DNA from: Nostoc sp. NMS9
GTDB lineage: Bacteria; Cyanobacteriota; Cyanobacteriia; Cyanobacteriales; Nostocaceae
NCBI RefSeq assembly: GCF_017114995.1
Contig: NZ_JABXKL010000050.1
Location: forward strand, 53,683-117,682
Direction of reading: 5' to 3'
Length of the DNA: 64,000 nt
Below the pieces are notes generated by a model. That model was given only the letters and a program-made list of their open reading frames with translations. It searched no databases and had not been told where the DNA came from. Each line of letters opens with the position of its first letter. Positions within the stretch are counted from its first letter, which is position 1. Positions 43,801-52,863 of this stretch are shown here, in pieces. Both the position numbers and the translations under genes were made by a program.

Positions 43801-46158
43801 TTATTTTTCAAAATACTCCATTGCTGTTTGTACTTTCTCAACTTGCCTGGGTGCTTGCATTTCGTTAAAGAGTGCGATCGCTTGGACAAAACTTTTCCTA
43901 CTCTGCTCAATTTCACTCATTTTTTTCTGAGTCAATGCCAACTGATAATAAGCCTCCGCTAAGTCTGATTTTGCACCGATTTTATCAAGAATTTCTATTG
44001 CTTGTGAATGATAAAAAATTGCTCTGGTAAATTCTCCCTGTTCTCTAAAAAGTTCTGCTAGAGAACTTATAGCTTTAGCTTTGATTTGGGTAAAGTTGTT
44101 TTCTTCAGCATGAAATATAGCTCGTTGGCATAACTCAAAGGATTTTTTAAGATTACCTAAATTCTTATAAGTTAAGCAGAGACTTACTAAACTATGCCCG
44201 ATTCCCCATAAAGTTACTCTAGTTGATGATGACATCGCAGAAAAGGCAACTTCAGCAAGATGAAAGGCATCTTCTCCACTACCAGAGCGTGATTTTATCA
44301 AAGCTAGACAGCATTGACTATAAGTCATATAATCATCAAGGTTGCTACTCTGTTCAGCAAGGCTACAAACAGAATTGAAACAATCTTCGGCTGCTTCTAT
44401 TTCCCATAATTCAAGCTTGCAAAGTCCTGTATTGAACAAAATAGATATTTTTGTTTGCTTGACATCTAATTTGCCTAATACTTCTTCTGATTTCTCATAG
44501 CATTCTATAGCTTCTCTAATGCAACCGATAATTCGATATGTATAGCCAAGGATATTGTAAAGTCTAATTAGTCTTTCTTGCGATTTTATATCGTCTATTA
44601 TCCGTTTAATGACAGAGAAATTTTTCTGGAGCAGTCCCAGTTGGTAAAAAGAGCAACCCAAAGGCAAACCTATACTCCACTGTTTACCTCGCCCTTGTAA
44701 AATTACATTACCAGCTTGCTCAAAATCACTAATTTCTACATAATGATAATAAGCTTCTAAAGCTGTTAATGCATCTGTAATATTTTTGATTTCTGTAACT
44801 CTTTGCGTCCAACATTCGGCGGCTTTTCGGTTTACTAATTCCCATTCTTCACTGGCTAATCTTAATCTACTAATTGCTTCATCACGAATTACCGGATGTA
44901 GCCAATATTGTCCTTTTTTTGCTTCTATTAAAGACAAATCTTGCAGAGCTTTAATTATGCTTCTACATTTTTGTTCTGGTACATCCCAAAGTAAACATAA
45001 AACTCCCTCAATCGATAATGAAGGAATATCTTGATAACGATAGCATCCTAAACGACACAGGAGGCTATAGGCTTCTAAGTCATTTTTTTGGAGACGGGTA
45101 AATTGACTAGCAACTAAATCTTTTAACTCTCTTTCTATTAATAAATCTGTACAGTTTTCCTGCCAATAAGCGTGTATGTCACCAGAAAAATCTGTCAATA
45201 TTGCTCCTCGGAGAATTTGCATTGCTTTGGCGTTACCTCCATAAGCTCTGCACATTTCACCGAGAATAGTACAATCACAATTGATGTGGCAACTACTGAA
45301 AAACTTTCGCCAGGCTTCATCATCTAAACCTTGAAGTGGATAGAGATGAATCTCTACACTAGACTCCCGTAAACGCTCACGACTTGTTACTAAAGTAACT
45401 GAATGCACATCCGAATCTGCTAATACTCTCAATAGCTCAACATAAGGGCGACGATATTCTAGAAACTTGCCATTTTTATCGAGAGCAGTTTCTAGATTGT
45501 CGATAAATACGCCAATTTTAGAAGTTTGTTCTCGGAGTTTGCGCCGTAGTCGTTCTAAGCTGATACCAAAGTCTCCTCCCGGTTCTTCGTTAAAGTATCG
45601 CCGTAGCCATTCTTCAACCACACTCTCTACAGGAGTCAGGTTTTGGATTTCTGTAGCCATCCACAGTTCTAGGACAAAATTAAATTTTTGACTTTTAAAA
45701 TATTTGCGTGCTAATCTTGTTTTGCCAACACCACCTTCACCCTGGATGAGGATGACTTTTTCTCCCTGACTGACTAAGGTGTGGAGTTCGGCTATTTGGC
45801 GATCGCGCCCTACAAAGTTAGAATCTAAATCTTGGGGTTTAGTGCCATTGCCCTTTAAATTGGGAATATGGCTGATTTTTAGCGACTGTTGAGTTGTTCT
45901 AAATCCCTGAACCACGCCTTGAAAGGTAGATTTGGAGACTTTAACTCCCAGCACTTTTGATAGTAAATGCCAAAGTTCTGCGCCAACTGATTTTAAATGC
46001 GCTTCTGTATAACCACGCCTGTTGGCAATATCCTGGTAAGTCCGCCTTTCATCCTCCCACAAATGACGCAAGATAATCCTTTGAGTTTTATCTAAGTGTT
46101 CTCCCGTCTTGAGAAAAACCAAGTTATCTACAAACTCTAAGGCTTCTTCTACACCCAT
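43801..46158 (-). CDS. STAND ATPase: HTH, NB-ARC and TPR domains
   Basis: A 785-residue signal-transduction ATPase. Residues 1-95 form the helix-turn-helix-like N-terminal domain seen in cyanobacterial vWA-MoxR-associated proteins (LDKTQRIILRHLWEDERRTYQDIANRRGYT). NB-ARC has Walker A GEGGVGKT (140-147) and Walker B VFIDNLE (217-223), and a winged-helix part. The C-terminal half (about 450-785) holds TPR-like repeats. Such proteins act as ligand-gated oligomerising switches in transcriptional control or, in some families, antiviral defence. No effector enzyme is fused, so a DNA-binding or adaptor output through the HTH is likely. Confidence 0.85.
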   Translation of the reverse strand: MGVEEALEFVDNLVFLKTGEHLDKTQRIILRHLWEDERRTYQDIANRRGYTEAHLKSVGAELWHLLSKVLGVKVSKSTFQGVVQGFRTTQQSLKISHIPNLKGNGTKPQDLDSNFVGRDRQIAELHTLVSQGEKVILIQGEGGVGKTRLARKYFKSQKFNFVLELWMATEIQNLTPVESVVEEWLRRYFNEEPGGDFGISLERLRRKLREQTSKIGVFIDNLETALDKNGKFLEYRRPYVELLRVLADSDVHSVTLVTSRERLRESSVEIHLYPLQGLDDEAWRKFFSSCHINCDCTILGEMCRAYGGNAKAMQILRGAILTDFSGDIHAYWQENCTDLLIERELKDLVASQFTRLQKNDLEAYSLLCRLGCYRYQDIPSLSIEGVLCLLWDVPEQKCRSIIKALQDLSLIEAKKGQYWLHPVIRDEAISRLRLASEEWELVNRKAAECWTQRVTEIKNITDALTALEAYYHYVEISDFEQAGNVILQGRGKQWSIGLPLGCSFYQLGLLQKNFSVIKRIIDDIKSQERLIRLYNILGYTYRIIGCIREAIECYEKSEEVLGKLDVKQTKISILFNTGLCKLELWEIEAAEDCFNSVCSLAEQSSNLDDYMTYSQCCLALIKSRSGSGEDAFHLAEVAFSAMSSSTRVTLWGIGHSLVSLCLTYKNLGNLKKSFELCQRAIFHAEENNFTQIKAKAISSLAELFREQGEFTRAIFYHSQAIEILDKIGAKSDLAEAYYQLALTQKKMSEIEQSRKSFVQAIALFNEMQAPRQVEKVQTAMEYFEK

Positions 46159-46526
46159 TTGCGAACTTGATGTATCATTTGTAATTCATTATAACGATAT
46201 TTTTACTACTTCTTCCTACCCGCCATACTACAAGATACTTTTTCCTACTCGGTAGGAAACTTACTTTATATGACTGCAAAGCGTTTGTGGTTGTATTACT
46301 CTTGTAAGTAATACAGGCAAAGTTAAGTTAAGCGTCAAGAAAATGTGGTTGAGGAGAGATTTAGAGAGCGCTACTACTGCAAGCTTAGTAAATCACAGGT
46401 ATTACTGTGCCATTTAATTACTCATGAAAGTGGTGTCTACTAAACAGGCAGTGGGTATTAACTAACTAGATTCTGTAGAGCGTATTTACAACTAAGTATG
46501 TAAGTCTTTACTTAACAGGAGGTTCA
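46159..46526. other. Divergent promoter region of the STAND gene
   Basis: It includes CCTACTCGGTAGG (46236-46248), a perfect palindromic arm pair around TCG, with CCTACCCG about 25 bases away, in front of the STAND gene. These may be regulatory sites. No gene is seen. Confidence 0.4.
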
Positions 46527-46799
46527 ATGATGTTAGACAAAGATTGTCATCATGATTGCAATCAAAATCAGTGCCCTTTTGCCCAAGATACGCGTAATCC
46601 CAATAGATATGTCTGCCTAAAATGTGGTGTTGAGCGAGAAATAAATAAGTATTCCTCTGGGTTTGGCTCGTTTTTGCTCCTGTTGTTGGGCTTGTTTATT
46701 TCATTTCAACTATTAGTTAATTATGAAAAGCAAGACAATCCACAAAGGCAGCAACAGTCTTTGAATAATTCAACCAACAAGGCAATTATCCAATTTTAA
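46527..46799 (+). CDS. Small zinc-ribbon-like membrane protein
   Basis: A 90-residue protein with an excellent AGGAGG ribosome-binding site (46517-46522). It has a Cys/His-rich start (CHHDCNQNQCPF, then YVCLKCGVER; a probable metal-binding ribbon), a single membrane helix (about 47-64) and a Gln/Asn-rich tail. No family name was recognised. The next small membrane protein gene follows about 100 bp later. Confidence 0.72.
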   Translation: MMLDKDCHHDCNQNQCPFAQDTRNPNRYVCLKCGVEREINKYSSGFGSFLLLLLGLFISFQLLVNYEKQDNPQRQQQSLNNSTNKAIIQF

Positions 46800-46903
46800 A
46801 ACTAATACTGTTGATTCCCCGCAGCCTGATTTTTTAATGAGGAGTGGGGGAATCAAAAAGAATATCCATTGCTCAAAATTTAGCTACTTTCGTGAGTAAA
46901 ACT

Positions 46904-47131
46904 ATGGACGCAAATCAGGATACGCTTTTATTTCGCTTTGCCTCTAAATCCTTAAAATATTTTTTGTTGGTGCTATTCGGCATTGCGATCGCTTACGTTT
47001 TATCAAGTGGTTTGGGTATCTTACAAATCATACCCATACTGCTGTACCTTTTACAACAGTTTTTGCTTCCACTGGGAATTATCCTGTTGTGTTTAATTAC
47101 AATAGCAGTCATTTTTGAATCCCTGCGTTAA
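46904..47131 (+). CDS. Small membrane protein, unrecognised
   Basis: 75 residues from this ATG, with two hydrophobic segments (FLLVLFGIAIAYVLSSG; PILLYLLQQFLLPLGIILLCLITIAVIF). A GTG at 46844 could extend it by 20 residues. A small protein of the same strand lies just upstream, so a two-gene transcript is possible. Function unknown. Confidence 0.55.
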   Translation: MDANQDTLLFRFASKSLKYFLLVLFGIAIAYVLSSGLGILQIIPILLYLLQQFLLPLGIILLCLITIAVIFESLR

Positions 47132-47149
47132 AAATTGGGGGAGTGGCAA

Positions 47150-47190
47150 GTTAGGAGTTAGGAGTTAGGAGTTAGGAGTTAGGAGTTTGG
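47150..47190. repeat. GTTAGGA heptamer tandem repeat
   Basis: Five to six copies, followed by a TCTCCCTCATCCCCC-type C-rich tract, between convergent genes. Confidence 0.8.
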
Positions 47191-47248
47191 AGTAAAGAAT
47201 TAATTGCCTTTCTTGTCTCCCTCATCCCCCTTGTCTCCCCCATCTCCC

Positions 47249-48184
47249 TCACTTTCCCCTGGCATCTAAAAACTTCAACTGGTGGTATAAACAGCTAATC
47301 TGCACTAAATCCACACCTACTGCTTGGGCTTTTCGTAATGGGTTGCCGAAAATTGCTTCTATCTCCAAGGGACGATGTTCGTCATAGTCAATTTTCATGC
47401 TGGGGCGGTAAGGTGTCATTTTGACAGTATAATCGAGCATTGTTTGAATGAAGCGATCGCTAATCATCCGCCCATAGCTTTTCGCCCCCGCTGCTACTTC
47501 ATACATCAACTGTTCAACTAACTTGCTAGTGTACTCATACGCCATTAATTCATCTGTTCTGGCATTGAGAATCACAGAAAGCCCATTGTAAGGGATATTC
47601 CACACCAACTTTTTCCAACGTGCTAGTAGTAAATCTTCAGCTAATTCAATTGAGATACCAGCGCTTTCAAAGTCATCAGCAATTTGCTGCATCCTCTCAG
47701 TTATCCCACTAGGCTGATAATTAGGGGTATATTCACTGAAGGCAATTTGCCCATAGTCTAAGTGGTGTATATGCCCTGGCCCCACTTTGTTAGAACATAA
47801 AAAGCACAATCCACCGATAACAGTTACATTACCAACAATTTCAGCAACTTCCTCTTCTACACCAAGTCCATTCTGTAATACCAACACCACCCCATTATCT
47901 TTAACTACAGGTGGCAAGATCTTTGGTAGTAAATGGTTTTGTGTCGTCTTCAGTGCCACCACCACCACATCGCATTGTGGCGTCTTTTCTACGTCGTTGT
48001 AGGCGTGGACTTCGGGAAGGGTAAAGTCACCGTCTTTGGACTCTACCACTAAACCATATTTCTTTACCTGTTCGTAATCACTCTTGAGCAAAAAGTGGAC
48101 ATCCAACCCAGCTTTTTGCAGTCTAGCGCCATAAAATCCACCTAATGCTCCAGTTCCCAGAATGGCATACGTGCGATCGGACAT
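47249..48184 (-). CDS. Putative 2-dehydropantoate 2-reductase
   Basis: A 311-residue ketopantoate reductase family protein: Rossmann GTGALGGFYGARL (about 10-22), VVVALKTTQNHLL, VLVLQNGLGVEEEV, ARWKKLVWNIPYNGLSVIL (catalytic Lys in RWKKLVWN) and a C-terminal RPSMKIDYDEHRPLEIEAIFG. It would reduce ketopantoate to pantoate with NADPH in pantothenate synthesis. Cyanobacteria often carry several members, so the exact substrate is uncertain. A GTTAGGA tract follows its 3' end. Confidence 0.86.
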   Translation of the reverse strand: MSDRTYAILGTGALGGFYGARLQKAGLDVHFLLKSDYEQVKKYGLVVESKDGDFTLPEVHAYNDVEKTPQCDVVVVALKTTQNHLLPKILPPVVKDNGVVLVLQNGLGVEEEVAEIVGNVTVIGGLCFLCSNKVGPGHIHHLDYGQIAFSEYTPNYQPSGITERMQQIADDFESAGISIELAEDLLLARWKKLVWNIPYNGLSVILNARTDELMAYEYTSKLVEQLMYEVAAGAKSYGRMISDRFIQTMLDYTVKMTPYRPSMKIDYDEHRPLEIEAIFGNPLRKAQAVGVDLVQISCLYHQLKFLDARGK

Positions 48185-48352
48185 TTCTTTTATAACGGAA
48201 TTTTCCTAGAAACATCATCTTATGATGTCTGACGGGAGTACGCGTCTAGGTGTAGTTTATTCAACACCTGATTTTAAATTTATTTTGTTTAATAAAACTT
48301 AAAATAGGTTTATTATCCTTTAAAATCTTTTGCAGAGATTTAGGTAAGATAT

Positions 48353-48754
48353 ATGGCTGATATTGTTGATATTGCAGTTACGGCTGAGTCGTTTAAAACA
48401 CTGGTGGCAGCTGTACAAGCTGCTGGTTTAGTAGAAACATTGAAAAGTCCTGGCCCATTCACTGTCTTTGCACCAAATGACGATGCTTTTGCCAAGTTAC
48501 CAGCGGGAACTATCCAAACTCTGTTACAAAACATTCCCCAGCTAACGCGGATTTTAAAGTATCATGTCGTTCCAGGAAAGCTGCTACAGGCTGATTTAGC
48601 ACAACTTGGTACGGTTAATTCTGTGGAAGGTTCATCCATTAAAATTGATTCTTCTGATGGTTTTGAAGTTAAAAATGCCACAGTTTTAGCAGCAGATATC
48701 GAAGCTGATAATGGTGTGGTACACGTTATCGATACGGTAATTTTACCGGGTTAA
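48353..48754 (+). CDS. Fasciclin-domain protein
   Basis: A 133-residue single FAS1 domain: [55 protein letters not shown] and [14 protein letters not shown]. There is no signal peptide in this frame ([10 protein letters not shown] start), which is common in cyanobacterial members. FAS1 domains mediate adhesion or matrix binding. A clear hairpin follows. Confidence 0.9.
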   Translation: MADIVDIAVTAESFKTLVAAVQAAGLVETLKSPGPFTVFAPNDDAFAKLPAGTIQTLLQNIPQLTRILKYHVVPGKLLQADLAQLGTVNSVEGSSIKIDSSDGFEVKNATVLAADIEADNGVVHVIDTVILPG

Positions 48755-48759
48755 TTCGG

Positions 48760-48784
48760 CTAGGGTGGGTGTTTTCCACCCTAG
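48760..48784 (+). terminator. Hairpin after the fasciclin gene
   Basis: CTAGGGTGG and CCACCCTAG pair perfectly around a 7-base loop, six bases after the stop codon. A mixed A/T tract follows instead of a T-run. Confidence 0.55.
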
Positions 48785-48959
48785 TTATCCAAAAATTTTA
48801 TAATTAACTAACTATTGATAGTATCAAAAGCCAACTCAATAGTTTAAATTATGTTATATTTACAATGTGATTACTCACTCATACCTTAATATATATTTCG
48901 TCATTTTAAATACAATAAACTAAATTCTTAAAAAGTTAACATCTATCCCAACAAAATTA

Positions 48960-49289
48960 ATGCTCGATTTTAACACCTTAGCTGAGTTCTCTCGTGGCAA
49001 CTGCATAAGTATTTGTGCATTTCTCGTACCAGCGAACTTGCTTGTCACAATTTTAACGATCAGCCTGGTAGCGTTACGTCGTCCATCGCATCAAGTGTGG
49101 CAATCTGCTGGAATCGCTAGCTTTTTCGCTTCTGTAATGATATTGCACGTATATACTTGGTTCCTGATTGGCGTAGTGATGGCTCCTACTTATATTTTGC
49201 TGTGGCTAGCAATCACCTGTTTAGTGATTAATTTGGCAGCAATTATTTTTCAAAGACGCTACAGTAACAGCCCTAGTCTTTCCAACTGA
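48960..49289 (+). CDS. Small three-helix membrane protein, unrecognised
   Basis: A 109-residue protein with three hydrophobic segments (ICAFLVPANLLVTILTISLVAL; IASFFASVMILHVYTWFLIGVV; YILLWLAITCLVINLAAIIF). It is convergent with the GNAT gene, 35 bp from its stop. No family function is known to me. Confidence 0.65.
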   Translation: MLDFNTLAEFSRGNCISICAFLVPANLLVTILTISLVALRRPSHQVWQSAGIASFFASVMILHVYTWFLIGVVMAPTYILLWLAITCLVINLAAIIFQRRYSNSPSLSN

Positions 49290-49324
49290 AGTTTATCAGG
49301 CCTCTGGGTGATATTTTCAGAAAA

Positions 49325-49873
49325 TCATCCATAGACGCCTCTCCATTTATGCTCAAGGATGGCATATAGCCAAGAGTCTCGCCATTCTCCCTTAATCCAA
49401 TGGTGTTCTCGCAAATATCCTTCTTGCTGCATTCCAATTTTTTGCATAACTCGTGCAGAGGCAATGTTTTCTGGGTGACAAGTGGCAAAGATGCGATGTA
49501 AGTCTAACTCCTGAAAACCAAGTGATACAACTGCTTTCACAGCTTCAGTTGCATATCCTTGTCCCCAAAATTCCTTAGTGAAAGAGTATCCAATAGAGCC
49601 TGTTTTGTTACCAGCATCCTGAACTGATATGCGACAAATACCAATTAATTGCTTTTGGGGTTTTAAAGTTACTGCCAAGGCAAAATGCTGACGAGGTTGT
49701 TCGCCTTGCAATGAAATCTCTCTTTGTAAAAAGTTTTTGGTATCTTCTTGGGTATTAGGGCCAAAAGTCAAGTAACGCACAACTTCAGCATCAGCAGCAT
49801 ATTGATGAATTGCTTGCCAATCTGATTCTACAAAGTCTCGCAGTATAAGACGTTCGGTTTCTAGTGGTATCAT
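49325..49873 (-). CDS. RimJ/RimL-type GNAT acetyltransferase
   Basis: A 182-residue Acetyltransf_3 protein: IPLETERLILRDFVESDWQAIHQYAAD, GSIGYSFTKEFWGQGYATEAVKAVVSLGFQELDLHRIFATCHPENIASARVMQKIGMQQEGYLREH. Acetyl-CoA loop Q-G-Y-A-T-E is intact. Its ATG overlaps the murF stop by four bases (ATGA), so it is translationally coupled to murF. Members acetylate ribosomal proteins, small amines or antibiotics; the target is unknown. Confidence 0.88.
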   Translation of the reverse strand: MIPLETERLILRDFVESDWQAIHQYAADAEVVRYLTFGPNTQEDTKNFLQREISLQGEQPRQHFALAVTLKPQKQLIGICRISVQDAGNKTGSIGYSFTKEFWGQGYATEAVKAVVSLGFQELDLHRIFATCHPENIASARVMQKIGMQQEGYLREHHWIKGEWRDSWLYAILEHKWRGVYG

Positions 49874-51225
49874 TTGGGAAATTCTGCACGTAACTGACTG
49901 ACTACCCGATCTAGTCCTACAGAATGGGCAGCTTTGAACAATAAACGATCGCCTGTTTGCACAAACGTCTTCAACCTAGCCACCAACTCGGCATGAGTTG
50001 CAAAACACTCCGATGGAATACCCTCGGCACTAAGAGCGATCGCTTCGGCATCTTGTCCATCTACCAAAACCAACAAGCCGTCTAAATTCAACTTTCTTAC
50101 TGTTTCTCCCACTCGCTGGTGCAACTGCTGCGATCGCTCTCCCAATTCTTTCATTGCACCCAATACAGCAATCTTCCGCTTTCCGGGTGTATCTGCCAAT
50201 AATTGTAACGCTGCAATCATAGCTTCTGGTGCAGCATTATAAGTTTCATCTAAGATTACCACATCATTGGGTAAAGTAAACCGCTGCGATCGCCCTGTAG
50301 GCATATCCACGATCACACCTGATTTGAGGGTTGCCCAATCAATCCCTAACACCTTTGCCACCGCTAAAGCTGCTAAGAAATTAGTGGCATTATGACGACC
50401 TGGTAAAGGTAGAGGTAGTTGGATTCCTGCGACTTCCACAGTCTCGTTATCAATTAATTGCCCTTGAATATCCCCACCAGAAAAGCCGTAAGTCAAAACT
50501 TTTCCGTGCCAAACTTTTGCCGCTGTGGCTATTAATAGGGGATTGTCGTGGTTGAGAATTGCCACACCATCAGCAGGCATTTCAGTTAATAACTCACATT
50601 TTGCCTCAGCGATCGCTTCTTCCGAACCCAGTAACTCAATATGTGCCGTCCCCACATTGGTAATTACTCCAATTGTTGGCCGCGCTATTTGCGTCAATTC
50701 GGCAATTTGTCCTCTACCCCGCATTGCCATTTCAATCACAGCGTAGTCATTTTCGGCGCCAAGTTCTAGGAGAGTTTTCGGGACACCGATTTCGTTGTTG
50801 TAATTTCCATAAGTTTTGTGAACTCGTCCCTTTGTTCCTAAAACTGCGGCGATCAATTCTTTGGTTGTAGTTTTACCCACAGAACCTGTTACACCAATTA
50901 CAGGAATATTAAAGCGATCGCGCCACCATTGGCCAAGTTTTTGATATGCCTTGAGAGTGTCTTTTACCTGTAATACAGGGAATCCCGGATTTTCGTATTC
51001 AAAATCTACAATTGCAGCTATTGCCCCCTTTGCGATCGCAGTTGGCACAAATTCATGTCCATCAAACTTATCGCCTCGGAAAGCGACAAATATTTCACCC
51101 GACTTCAAGGTACGGCTATCTGTTTGGATACCGCTAGTTACTTGTGTTAAAGCAGTTTCAGATAAGTTTACAGAATGGGCCAAAATAACTTCAACCAGTT
51201 GGGTTAGGGTGGCAGAACAACGCAT
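49870..51225 (-). CDS. murF: UDP-N-acetylmuramoyl-tripeptide--D-alanyl-D-alanine ligase
   Basis: A 451-residue Mur ligase. The N-terminal domain has GIQTDSRTLKSGEIFVAFRGDKFDGHEF, the central ATP site GVTGSVGKTTTKELI, the HKTYGNYNNEIGVPKTLLEL and AVIEMAMRGRGQIAEL segments, and the C-terminal domain DETYNAAPEAMIAAL and GAMKELG. It adds D-Ala-D-Ala to the muramyl tripeptide in peptidoglycan synthesis. The ATG at 51225 is chosen over a TTG two codons upstream. Downstream coupling to a GNAT is unusual. Confidence 0.95.
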   Translation of the reverse strand: MRCSATLTQLVEVILAHSVNLSETALTQVTSGIQTDSRTLKSGEIFVAFRGDKFDGHEFVPTAIAKGAIAAIVDFEYENPGFPVLQVKDTLKAYQKLGQWWRDRFNIPVIGVTGSVGKTTTKELIAAVLGTKGRVHKTYGNYNNEIGVPKTLLELGAENDYAVIEMAMRGRGQIAELTQIARPTIGVITNVGTAHIELLGSEEAIAEAKCELLTEMPADGVAILNHDNPLLIATAAKVWHGKVLTYGFSGGDIQGQLIDNETVEVAGIQLPLPLPGRHNATNFLAALAVAKVLGIDWATLKSGVIVDMPTGRSQRFTLPNDVVILDETYNAAPEAMIAALQLLADTPGKRKIAVLGAMKELGERSQQLHQRVGETVRKLNLDGLLVLVDGQDAEAIALSAEGIPSECFATHAELVARLKTFVQTGDRLLFKAAHSVGLDRVVSQLRAEFPK

Positions 51226-51488
51226 AAGCAATTTACAATTTAAAGTTTAAAATCATAAAATCGAATTATGGCATAATATTGTTGAGATGAGATAATTTAT
51301 ACGATCAATATAGAGACGTTGTAATCCAATATCTCTAAACGATATTGAATTATCGCAAAGAAATAATCAAAGAACAGCAAAAAATAGTGGCAAAGAAGCT
51401 TAACTTCCGTGCCACGCTTTGTTTATAAGCTACTTATACAGTTTAATCAGCTAAGGACAATGGGCATAACAAGTTATGTTCTATCACC

Positions 51489-51935
51489 TTATGCGCGATT
51501 TTTAATCAAGATTACTTCCACAATTTGTATTGCTATCTCACTAGAAACCCCTAAAGCTTGATATAAATCATTTAAGAAGTTTTTTTCTTCTTCAGGTATA
51601 ATACCTTCAGCTAGGACTAAATCGGTGGCTACTGCAAAGGCTGCTTCCCGCAAGTCTTGAGATAGAGAATCTTTTGCTGCATTAAACAGAGCATTAAAGC
51701 CATCACCCTGGAGAATGCCCAAAATTTTGTCAAACAGCCTGTTCATCATTTCATTAGGATAACTTTTAAAAAGTTTCATCCGAGACAGCACAGAAATGAT
51801 AGAATTTGCTTGCTCAACAGAAAGATAACCGTCTGAAGCCGTTGCCGTCAATATAATGACAGCAAAAGCTTCCGCTGGACTGAGTGCTGCTTGGGTTTGG
51901 CTTTCTGTACCCAACACAGCGTCGAATAGACCCAT
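51489..51935 (-). CDS. TerB-family protein
   Basis: A 148-residue all-helical TerB-like protein (LSPAEAFAVIILTATASDGYLSVEQANSIISVLSRM; LREAAFAVATDLVLAEGIIPEEEKNFLNDL). The acidic residues after A-x-D-G and in EGIIPEEE are typical of the metal-binding helices. TerB relatives are linked to tellurite and other stress phenotypes, but a cellular role in cyanobacteria is not established. A 57-bp imperfect inverted repeat lies upstream. Confidence 0.85.
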   Translation of the reverse strand: MGLFDAVLGTESQTQAALSPAEAFAVIILTATASDGYLSVEQANSIISVLSRMKLFKSYPNEMMNRLFDKILGILQGDGFNALFNAAKDSLSQDLREAAFAVATDLVLAEGIIPEEEKNFLNDLYQALGVSSEIAIQIVEVILIKNRA

Positions 51936-51962
51936 TGTAGTAGCTCCTTGGTTACAGTCCCA

Positions 51963-52019
51963 ATAGCGTTACTGTTACCTGTATGTTTGGTAGATTTACA
52001 GGTAGGAGTATAACGCTAT
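51963..52019. promoter_or_regulatory. 57-bp imperfect inverted repeat upstream of terB
   Basis: The outer arms ATAGCGTTA (51963-51971) and TAACGCTAT (52011-52019) and inner arms ACCTGTA (51977-51983) and TACAGGT (51997-52003) are each perfect reverse complements. The structure could be a terminator/attenuator between the 45-residue gene and terB, or an operator. Confidence 0.5.
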
Positions 52020-52112
52020 AAGACTTTCATCCTTTAGTGTTCCCAGGATTTATTCACGGCGAACACTTGTACCCAAAGGTTTTTGGCAGGAACTACATTG
52101 CCAGCTGTAAAC

Positions 52113-52250
52113 TTAGCGTTCTCCTGTCTTTTCTATTGTCTCAATTACCGCCAAACCTATACCAGAAGCTGCCATTAACAGTACTACTGATATCAAATAG
52201 GCGTTAGTCAGCATTCGTAAAGCTTCATCGAAAAAAATATAGGTGGTCAT
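52113..52250 (-). CDS. Candidate 45-residue single-span membrane peptide
   Basis: The frame reads MTTYIFFDEALRMLTNAYLI, then SVVLLMAASGIGLAVIET and a polar IEKTGER tail, so one membrane helix with a charged end. AAGGTG is about six bases before the ATG. The composition looks protein-like and it is located in an otherwise empty 570-bp gap. It resembles small membrane proteins of cyanobacterial complexes in layout only; no family was recognised. Confidence 0.45.
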   Translation of the reverse strand: MTTYIFFDEALRMLTNAYLISVVLLMAASGIGLAVIETIEKTGER

Positions 52251-52508
52251 TGCTTCACCTTTTGAACTTTGTGCGGCTTGTGCTTTTTATTTCTCCACAC
52301 CCTGATAGGTGAATTTCGCTGAGAAACTGCTAGCAATTGCATCTTAACAAAACTTTAGCTGTTTCAGAACCCTGCTGAAAATTTTTCTTTCTGAAGATTC
52401 TATGAAGTTTATAAAAAAGAGCATTGGGCATTGGGCATTGGGCAAAACAACTTTCTCGCTGCAATTTACCTTGCTGCTACCGTGATTTTGCTCAACTAAT
52501 GACACGCC

Positions 52509-52748
52509 CTATGTGGAATCACACCATATCTTGCCACGATCTTTTTCTATGACTATTTTGTAGCTGATGGATAAGCCCATACCAGTACCTTTGCCGATGG
52601 GTTTCGTGGTGAAAAAAGGATCAAAAATGCGCGATCGCACTGTTTCAGGTATTCCACAACCATTGTCAGCGATCGCAACTGCACCAACTACACTCGTTAA
52701 TAAGAAAACACCAACAAAGCTTGCAACCAGTTTGTGAGAAATTTTCAT
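52509..52748 (-). pseudogene. Histidine kinase reduced to its two ends
   Basis: The first 24 residues ([20 protein letters not shown]) look like the membrane start of a sensor kinase. They run directly into the end of a HATPase domain: [38 protein letters not shown] and KIWCDST. The sensor, dimerisation His and N-box are missing, and a TAG stops the frame before the final beta strands. An internal deletion plus a nonsense change explain this best. It cannot act as a kinase. Confidence 0.8.
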
Positions 52749-52863
52749 AACTGTATGTCAGCTATAACCGCGTCAGTATTCAGTGTTCCCAAATCTTCGC
52801 AGAGAATTTAGGCTATTACCTTGGTAACTAGGTATTTCGTGAAATGGGATCAACAAGACAAGC

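Larger units (their letters stand above)
51936..52508. other. Stretch with one short candidate gene and a long inverted repeat
   Basis: Only a 45-codon candidate gene (52113-52250) and the inverted repeat at 51963-52019 stand out. GGGCATT heptamers lie at about 52422-52443. No longer gene is visible. Confidence 0.5.
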
